Part shown: positions 33,177 through 38,582 of the stretch, in pieces
Layout of the letters: each line of letters opens with the position of its first letter
How positions within the stretch are numbered: the first letter of the stretch is position 1
Assembly (NCBI GenBank): GCA_031277045.1
Contig: JAISLX010000112.1
Coordinates: 1 to 38,582 of the forward strand
DNA: 38,582 nt
Direction: 5' to 3'
DNA from: Treponema sp.
GTDB taxonomy: Bacteria; Spirochaetota; Spirochaetia; Treponematales; Breznakiellaceae
Translations under genes and position numbers: made by a program
The notes under the pieces: generated by a model
Databases searched by the model: none
Told to the model about the DNA's origin: nothing
The model's input: the letters and a program-made list of their open reading frames with translations, nothing else

Positions 33177-35320
33177 GGCGTTCCGGCGCGGAGGCAGCGG
33201 ATTTCCCGGCCCGCTTCACCGCGGAAAGGGGGAATCTCCGCCTGACATTCAGGCCCGGCTTCCGGGCAGCGCGGGGCGAAGGGGCAGCCCGGCGGCGGGG
33301 CGGCGGGGTCCGCCACCTTGCCGGGAATCGTGGGAAGCCGGGACCGCGAGTAGTGGCTCCCGAAACGCGGGCTGGCGGCAAGGAGCGCCCGCGTGTAGGG
33401 GTGGGCCGCCGCGGGATCCGCCCCGGTAAAAACTTCCACCGGGCCAGATTCCATGATAAGCCCGCCGTACATCACCATGATCCGGCCGGAAATTTCCGCC
33501 ACCAGATCGATATCGTGGCTGATAAAGATGATCGAGATGCCCCGGCTTTCCCGCAGGCCCCGGAGCAGGCCGATGATCTGCTTCTGAATGGTCAGGTCCA
33601 GCGCGGTGGTCGGCTCGTCGGCGATAAGGAGTTCGCAGCCCTGGGCCAGCGCCAGGGCTATACCGATACGCTGGAGCTGGCCCCCGGAAAACTGGTGGGG
33701 AAAGTTGGAAAGCCGCTCGCGGCCCCGGTCAAGGCCGGTTTCCGCCAGCAGCGCGGCGGCCCGCTCGTCCGAATCGCGCCGGCTTATGCCGGGTTCGGCG
33801 TTCCGGAACGTTTCGTGGAACACGCTGCCCATGTTTTGCAGGGGATCGTAGGAACGGCCCGGTTCCTGGTAGATAACCCCGATCCGCCTGCCCCGGTACT
33901 GCCGGAGGAACGCCGTCCCCCGGTTCAGCAGTTCCACGCCGTCGTACAGCGCCGAACCGGAGCTTACCGCGTTGGCGGGGAGCAGCCCCGGCACCGCCTG
34001 GGTGGACACGCTTTTTCCCGATCCCGATTCCCCCACAATGCCCAGGATCTCGCCCCGGTTTACGTGGAACGAAATCCCCCGCACGGCCTGTACGTTGATC
34101 GCCCCCCGCCCGATAGTCCGGACGAAAAAACTGACCCTAAGGTCCCGGACCGCCAGCAGGCTCCCCGGGCCGGTGGCGGGACCGGCGTTAGGAACGGCTG
34201 CGGTTGCGAGGACGGTGGCGGGAACAGCGGCGGCTGCCGGGGGGCCGCCTCCCGGCCCTTGTCGTTTTAGCCGCGCGCGGGGGAAAACGCCGTGGTAGGG
34301 ATCGTAGTAGTCCCGCAGCGCGTCCCCCAAAAAGTTAAATGCCAGAGTTACGCCCAGCAGGAACCACACCGGCCACAGCAGCCAGGGGTAGGTCCGCAGG
34401 TTGGTCAGCGTGCTGATGTCCCGCTTGATCAGGCTGCCCCAGCTCACCGCCGGATCGGTGATCCCCAGGCCCAGGTAGGACAGGATAGTCTCCGTCATAA
34501 TAAAACCGGGGACGGAAAGGGCGATGCTGACGATAAGAAGGCTGGCAATCTGGGGGATAATGAATTTCAGGATAATCAGGTCAGGCCGTATCATCTCCAA
34601 CTGGCTGTTCAGGACAAATTCTTCCCGCTTGATCGAGTGGACCAGGCCCCGGATAGTCCGGGCCGAACCGGGCCAGCCCACCAGCGAAAGGATCAGCGTG
34701 ATCATCATATAGGCCTGGCCGGAATCCATGTTGTTCGCCATGAGGGAACGGAGAAAGAGAATGAGGTAGAGTCCGGGGATAAGCATGAAGAATTCGGAAA
34801 AGCGCATCACCGCCCAGTCCGCCAGAGCGCCGAAATAACCGGAGATACCGCCGAAAAAAACCGCCAGCGCAAGGGAAATGGCGGTAGCCACAAAGCCGAT
34901 AGTCAGGGAGACGCGGCTCCCGTAGACGATCCGCGAAAAAAGGTCCCGGCCCAGGTTGTCGGCCCCCATTATGAAAACCGGGTAGTCTTCCCCGGCGACA
35001 AAGAAGTGCCGGTCCGCGGGGATAAGCCCCAGCAGGCGGTAGGGCTCCCCCCTGCCGAGGAACCGGATCCCGTGGTACTGGTCCCGCACCCGGACATAGC
35101 TCCAGTTCACCGTGTTGACAACCCGCCATTCCTGGGCCATAAGCTTCCCCCGGTACAGCCGGGCGTTGGGCGGGTGGTAGCTGTGTTCGGGAAAAGAAGT
35201 GGTGGCCCCGTAAGGCGCGAAAAATTCCGCGAAGATCATCACCGTGTAGAGGACGCCAAGAAAAACCAGGGAGGCGATCCCCAGGGGCCGCCAGCGCAGG
35301 TAGGCGAGGAACCTCTTCAC
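33173..35320 (-). CDS. Peptide ABC transporter permease-ATPase fusion (OppC-OppD type)
   Basis: One 715-residue chain joins two normally separate subunits. Residues 1-345 are a DppC/OppC permease with a membrane anchor, a large insert after the first helix, and the EAA-loop region (LVGWPGSARTIRGLVHSIKR). An Ala/Pro/Gly linker (about 350-390) leads to an OppD/DppD ATPase with Walker A GESGSGKSVS (about 428), Q-loop, FSGGQLQRIGIALAL, LLIADEPTTALD and the switch His of FISHD. The C-terminal oligopeptide domain has GCPFAPRCPEAGPEC and a last CL, the cysteine cluster that can bind Fe-S in DppD. No frameshift is involved. No OppF gene is in the window. Confidence 0.92.
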   Translation of the reverse strand: MKRFLAYLRWRPLGIASLVFLGVLYTVMIFAEFFAPYGATTSFPEHSYHPPNARLYRGKLMAQEWRVVNTVNWSYVRVRDQYHGIRFLGRGEPYRLLGLIPADRHFFVAGEDYPVFIMGADNLGRDLFSRIVYGSRVSLTIGFVATAISLALAVFFGGISGYFGALADWAVMRFSEFFMLIPGLYLILFLRSLMANNMDSGQAYMMITLILSLVGWPGSARTIRGLVHSIKREEFVLNSQLEMIRPDLIILKFIIPQIASLLIVSIALSVPGFIMTETILSYLGLGITDPAVSWGSLIKRDISTLTNLRTYPWLLWPVWFLLGVTLAFNFLGDALRDYYDPYHGVFPRARLKRQGPGGGPPAAAAVPATVLATAAVPNAGPATGPGSLLAVRDLRVSFFVRTIGRGAINVQAVRGISFHVNRGEILGIVGESGSGKSVSTQAVPGLLPANAVSSGSALYDGVELLNRGTAFLRQYRGRRIGVIYQEPGRSYDPLQNMGSVFHETFRNAEPGISRRDSDERAAALLAETGLDRGRERLSNFPHQFSGGQLQRIGIALALAQGCELLIADEPTTALDLTIQKQIIGLLRGLRESRGISIIFISHDIDLVAEISGRIMVMYGGLIMESGPVEVFTGADPAAAHPYTRALLAASPRFGSHYSRSRLPTIPGKVADPAAPPPGCPFAPRCPEAGPECQAEIPPFRGEAGREIRCLRAGTP

Positions 35321-35326
35321 GGCCCG

Positions 35327-36388
35327 CTACTCCTTCCCGTAGCGGATCCGGGGATCCACCAGGGCGAGCAGCACGTCCGCCAGAACCATGCCCACAAGAA
35401 CAAGGAACGATATGAACATGATGTTGGTAAGCACCAGGTTAATATCCTCCTGAATCACCGCCTCGTACATAAGCCGCCCGATGCCGGGGTAGGCGAAAAT
35501 TATCTCCAGGATCAGGGAGCCTGAGAACAGGCTTGCCAGAAGGTTCGCGCTGCCGGTGATGTAGGGGTTCAGCGTGTTCCTAAAGGCGTGGCACAGGTAC
35601 ACCCGCCATTCGGCAATGCCCCGCGCACGGAGGCTTGTAACGTAGGGCTGCCCAAGCTGGTCGAGCATCGTGGCGCGGATCATACGCAGGGAGCCGCCTA
35701 TGCCCCCCAGGAACGCGGCGAGCAGGGGCAGAAAAATGTGGTGCAGGTAGGAGAACGTAAAGCGCAGCGGCGCCTCGGAAAAGGGGAAGGGGGGATAGGC
35801 GGTTACGGGGAAAAGCCCGGTAACCGAGGCGAAAAGCTGCAGCAGGATAAGCAGCAGAATCCCCGGAAAGGCGTGAAGCGCCAGGGCGATGAACGTAACC
35901 GCCAGGTCCGTCCTGGTCCCGGCCTTGGCGGAAAAGTACACCCCCAGCAAAAACGAAAAAACCGTGATCAAAACCAGGGACATAAGGTTCAGCAGCACCG
36001 AATTGAAAAGACGGCTGGCGATAAGGAACGAAACGGGCGCCCTGGAGATAAGGCTTTGGCCCAGATCGCGGTGGACAATGACGCGGTTAAGCCAGTGGAA
36101 GTACTGTTCGTAAAAGGGCCGGTCCAGCCCCAGGGCTTTGCGCTGGGCGGCAAGCTGTTCTTCGGTAAAATTCCGGTCCGGTCCCCGGCCCGGAGACTCG
36201 CTCCCCATAAGCTGCTGCGTCATCAGGCGGCTTACGATATCCCCCGGCGCCAGTTCCATCAGCAAAAAAACCGCCAGCCCCAGGACGAACAGGGTTACCG
36301 CCATCGTAACCAGGCGGCCCAGGATATACGAGAGCAGGGGGAAACGCCGCCTGAACCGGTAGACCGGGGCCAGCAGGTTTTTCATCAT
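35327..36388 (-). CDS. oppB: Peptide ABC transporter permease OppB/DppB-like
   Basis: This 353-residue inner-membrane permease starts with a basic segment and first helix (LVTMAVTLFVLGLAVFLLME), has the family's LAPGDIVSRL, the conserved LGLDRPFYEQYFHWLNRVIV before HRDLGQSL, and an EAA loop, LRMIRATMLDQLGQPYVTSL followed by RARGI. It ends with DPRIRYGKE, a typical OppB terminus. It pairs with the permease half of the fusion gene to form the membrane channel. It lies 15 bases after the binding-protein gene and six before the fusion gene. Peptide specificity is inferred from family only. Confidence 0.93.
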   Translation of the reverse strand: MMKNLLAPVYRFRRRFPLLSYILGRLVTMAVTLFVLGLAVFLLMELAPGDIVSRLMTQQLMGSESPGRGPDRNFTEEQLAAQRKALGLDRPFYEQYFHWLNRVIVHRDLGQSLISRAPVSFLIASRLFNSVLLNLMSLVLITVFSFLLGVYFSAKAGTRTDLAVTFIALALHAFPGILLLILLQLFASVTGLFPVTAYPPFPFSEAPLRFTFSYLHHIFLPLLAAFLGGIGGSLRMIRATMLDQLGQPYVTSLRARGIAEWRVYLCHAFRNTLNPYITGSANLLASLFSGSLILEIIFAYPGIGRLMYEAVIQEDINLVLTNIMFISFLVLVGMVLADVLLALVDPRIRYGKE

Positions 36389-36403
36389 TACACCGGCGCT
36401 TTG

Positions 36404-38236
36404 TTACTTTGCCAGGAAAATCTGGCTTGTTTCCGGGCCGTTCAAATTGTCGTAGTAAAAGTTGGTAAAATCCCAGCGGTTCCGCAGCGCGTAAAAACTG
36501 CGCGGACGGAGCAGGTAGATAACCGGACACTGCTCCAGGATAATCTGCTGGTATTCGTTCCAAATTCCCCGCGCCTTTTCCTTGTCGATGGTGAACATTC
36601 CCTCGTTGTACAGGTAATCGATCCGGGCCTCCCATTCGGTGGCGGGCTTTTCCTGCAGGGGGTACCAGAGGTGCAGGTTCCCGTCGGAAGGCCAGACATT
36701 GCTGCCCTGGGTCGGGAACAGGGGCGCGCCCAGCCCGATGATAATGGACTGCCAGTCGTAAGTGGCCGTAAGCTGTTCCACCAGCTTCTGGAAGTCCACC
36801 GCCCGGATATTCACCGTGATCCCCAGCTTTTCCATCTCGTCCCGGATAATTGAGGCGGTGTCCGAAACAACGGTAGCGTCGCTGGGGATAGAAAGGTCGA
36901 ATTCGATCTGCCGTCCCTGGCTGTCCCGCATGACCCCCTCCCGGTCCCGCTTAATGCCGATGGACGCCAAAAGTTCCGCCGCCTGTTTGGTATCGTACAG
37001 GTACCGCAGCGTAATATCCGGGCTGTAGTAGGGGTTGGGCGCGGGGAAGAAATCAAGCTTGGGTTCCGCCAGCCCCCGGTACACCTGGGAGATGATCCGG
37101 TCCCGGTTAAGGAGGCGGCTCATGGCCTGGCGGAATTCCTTTTGGGTAAACCACTCGTACTGGGGGGTATCCTTGTTTTGGGGGTTCTGGTTAAAGCTCC
37201 ACAGCATCGCGCCCAGGCTGCCTTCCGCGTTAAACACCGTGTAGCCTGAGCCGGTTCCCGTGTCCTGGTTTTCGACAAGCTCGTTCAGGTCTTCGGGCCG
37301 GGACTGGTAAGCCTCCAGCCCGCCTTCTTTGAACACGAGGAACTCAGTGTTCTGATCCGGCAGAATCTGGACAATGCTTTCTTCCGGGTAGGGGACGCTC
37401 TGCCCGGCGGAATCCTTTTTCCAGTAATCAGGATTCCGCTTGTACACCAGCCGCTGGCCGGGGGAGTATTCGGTAAGGAACCAGCGGCCCATCGAAGGTA
37501 TGGTTTTGGGGTCCACGGAGACGTTGAACAGGTCCAGCACCCCCTGCGTCCCTCCCTTTTCCTTCGCCTCGCGGTAGATAAAGGCGGGCCCGAATTCCAT
37601 GTTGGTCGCCAAAAACGGTTCCGCGACTATCCGGGGAAAGTGAAACGCGAAACGCTTATCGTCAATTTTTCTGATGGTGATCCGCTCCCGGCTGCCGTCT
37701 TCCATCGTAATAAACTGGCTGTTGTAGCGGGAACTCTGAAATTCCGGGTCCCCTTCAATTTCATCGTACCAGAAGATCACGTCGCCGCTGGTCACGGGGA
37801 CCGGGGGCCGGACGTTCTCGTAGAAACTCCAGTACAGGTTGTCCCGCAGCGTGTAAATTACGTCCAGAGTTCCCGCCGCCTCGTCCACAAGCACTTCCCC
37901 CGTAACGCAGCGCCCCGTCCACTCCCGGCGCACCACGTCGTAATCCATCAGGTAGTCGTGCATCCTCCCCACAATGTCCGCCGTATCCGCGTCCCGCTCG
38001 GCCACCAGCAGGTTAAAGCTTTTCGGTTCACCGGTGGAACTGGAATTCCAGACGCCGCCCGCGCTGCCGCTTGCGAATTCTTCCCCCCGCCAGGGCTTGC
38101 TGGTGGTTTTGGCCAGAATTTCTTCCGTACCCCGGCGGCCCGCCGCCTCGATTTCTTCCAGGGAAAGTTCCCCATCCCTGGCGCAGGAAACCGCCAGGAC
38201 GCAGAGGCCCGCCAGGGCCAGCATGTTCTTTTTCAT
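36404..38236 (-). CDS. oppA: Peptide ABC transporter substrate-binding lipoprotein (OppA-like)
   Basis: This 610-residue family 5 extracytoplasmic solute-binding protein delivers the substrate to the permeases. The N-terminus MKKNMLALAGLCVLAVSC is a signal peptide ending in a spirochaetal lipobox (LAVSC, Cys18), so the mature protein should be lipid-anchored. SBP_bac_5 features include YTLRDNLYWS, MGRWFLTEYSPGQRLVYKRN, FRQAMSRLLNRDRIISQVYR and the C-terminal lobe. It is longer than E. coli OppA (about 540), partly from an extended N-terminal region. It is the first gene of oppA-oppB-oppCD-rsmE. Peptides are the likely but unproven substrate. The start has no strong ribosome-binding site. Confidence 0.9.
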   Translation of the reverse strand: MKKNMLALAGLCVLAVSCARDGELSLEEIEAAGRRGTEEILAKTTSKPWRGEEFASGSAGGVWNSSSTGEPKSFNLLVAERDADTADIVGRMHDYLMDYDVVRREWTGRCVTGEVLVDEAAGTLDVIYTLRDNLYWSFYENVRPPVPVTSGDVIFWYDEIEGDPEFQSSRYNSQFITMEDGSRERITIRKIDDKRFAFHFPRIVAEPFLATNMEFGPAFIYREAKEKGGTQGVLDLFNVSVDPKTIPSMGRWFLTEYSPGQRLVYKRNPDYWKKDSAGQSVPYPEESIVQILPDQNTEFLVFKEGGLEAYQSRPEDLNELVENQDTGTGSGYTVFNAEGSLGAMLWSFNQNPQNKDTPQYEWFTQKEFRQAMSRLLNRDRIISQVYRGLAEPKLDFFPAPNPYYSPDITLRYLYDTKQAAELLASIGIKRDREGVMRDSQGRQIEFDLSIPSDATVVSDTASIIRDEMEKLGITVNIRAVDFQKLVEQLTATYDWQSIIIGLGAPLFPTQGSNVWPSDGNLHLWYPLQEKPATEWEARIDYLYNEGMFTIDKEKARGIWNEYQQIILEQCPVIYLLRPRSFYALRNRWDFTNFYYDNLNGPETSQIFLAK

Positions 38237-38355
38237 ATACGCATGGTAGCGGGAATAAACGGCCCCTGTCCATAAAGCGGCCCCCTTTTCCTCGGGCGGC
38301 GTTACTTTCCCCGCTGACAGTTCCGTCTACTCCAGCGAATTCGCAAAGATTCTTG

Positions 38356-38385
38356 TTGACATATTTTGAAAAAAATGCTTATAAT
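38356..38385 (+). promoter_or_regulatory. Strong sigma-70 promoter
   Basis: TTGACA (38356-38361) and TATAAT (38380-38385) are both perfect, 18 bases apart, with AT-rich spacer DNA. Transcription would start near 38392, giving a leader of about 155 bases before the ATG at 38548. Confidence 0.85.
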
Positions 38386-38405
38386 CATGGCAACGGTGTA
38401 ACTAT

Positions 38406-38446
38406 CCGGTATTGAACGAATTTTTCTAAAATTCGTTCAATACCGG
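38406..38446 (+). repeat. Perfect 19-bp hairpin in the leader
   Basis: CCGGTATTGAACGAATTTT (38406-38424) and AAAATTCGTTCAATACCGG (38428-38446) are exact complements with a three-base loop TCT. It starts about 14 bases after the predicted transcription start. No T-run follows, so it is not a normal intrinsic terminator. Confidence 0.75.
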
Positions 38447-38490
38447 GTACGGAGCCTACCCTCCGCCGCCCCGCCCCGCGCCCCCCGGAA

Positions 38491-38520
38491 GGGGGAGAGA
38501 GGGAGGGGATCAGGGGGGGG
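38491..38520 (+). other. G-rich tract that fits a G-quadruplex pattern
   Basis: Four G-runs on the plus strand (5, 3, 4 and 8 Gs at 38491-38495, 38501-38503, 38505-38508 and 38513-38520) are separated by loops of 5, 1 and 4 bases. In the leader RNA this meets the usual four-run rule. Folding is not proven. Confidence 0.5.
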
Positions 38521-38547
38521 AAAAATTAAGGAAGACAGGGGGAACGT

Positions 38548-38582
38548 ATGAAGACGGGAACGAGAACGATGAAGACGGCGGG
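38548..38582 (+). CDS. Start of an unidentified gene, cut by the window edge
   Basis: An ATG at 38548, preceded by a purine-rich AGGGGGAA ribosome-binding region, opens a frame reading MKTGTRTMKTAG before the window ends. It is driven by the strong promoter at 38356. Eleven codons are too few to name it; a basic start may belong to a signal peptide or a cytosolic protein. A second ATG seven codons in is an alternative start. Confidence 0.5.
   Translation, partial: MKTGTRTMKTA

Larger units (their letters stand above)
38237..38547. other. 311-base divergent gap with promoter, hairpin and G-rich leader
   Basis: The gap separates oppA (minus) from a truncated plus-strand gene. It contains a palindrome GCGAATTCGC (38335-38344), a strong plus-strand promoter, a perfect long hairpin and a G-rich tract (listed separately). 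I see no clear oppA promoter on the minus strand. Confidence 0.6.

Noticed and set aside
34292..36853. Long plus-strand frames opposite the peptide-transporter genes
   Set aside because: Charged, low-complexity translations antisense to well-conserved ABC transporter genes.
38406..38446. The long hairpin as an intrinsic terminator
   Set aside because: No T-run follows it, and it lies just downstream of a strong promoter rather than at a gene end.

Overview
The window is chromosomal DNA from a spirochaete, most likely Treponema or a close relative. The strongest evidence is gene order and architecture: cheA, then a CheW-CheR fusion, then cheX; uvrA overlapping an LptD/OstA-like barrel gene; and a phoH, pgpH-type HD, ybeY, corC/tlyC, TPR operon. 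A spirochaetal lipobox on the peptide-binding protein and a FapA homologue fit the same picture. The DNA is GC-rich and nearly every real gene carries a long antisense shadow ORF. I cannot name the species.

Left part (1-7.3 kb): a leaderless-looking slyX fragment diverges from a 6-phosphofructokinase gene. Next comes a 569-base gap holding a multi-stem palindromic element and a possible gene remnant. A minus-strand pair follows, encoding a URO-D/corrinoid-methyltransferase-like protein and a TIM-barrel sugar isomerase. A structured gap then separates this pair from uvrA.

Centre (7.3-24.1 kb): the LptD-like gene overlaps uvrA by four bases. A clear sigma-70 promoter starts just after the LptD stop and drives the phoH operon, whose genes overlap one another. 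The operon combines ribosome maturation (YbeY), predicted cyclic-dinucleotide turnover (HD protein), RNA handling (PhoH) and envelope functions. A tRNA-Val(GAC) follows, flanked by related intergenic repeats. The minus-strand chemotaxis operon cheA-cheW/R-cheX lacks the usual downstream cheY. Beyond it lies an RNase II/R-family gene.

Right part (24.1-38.6 kb): a small hypothetical gene, a TM2-domain protein and fapA (all minus); argR, pgi and a flavin-reductase-like gene (all plus); then minus-strand genes for an SSAT-like acetyltransferase, a secreted protein of unknown function, an HEXXH metallopeptidase-like protein, RsmE, and a peptide ABC transporter. In the transporter the second permease and an ATPase are fused into one polypeptide. 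The window ends in a strong promoter, a perfect 19-bp hairpin and a G-rich leader in front of a truncated gene.

Intergenic DNA is unusually rich in palindromes. At least two recurrent families are visible: TTTCCCAAAA/TTTTGGGAAA hairpins, and a CCGCGCTTCGCGCG/GCGCAACAGGC element. I see no CRISPR array, insertion sequence, prophage or defence system.
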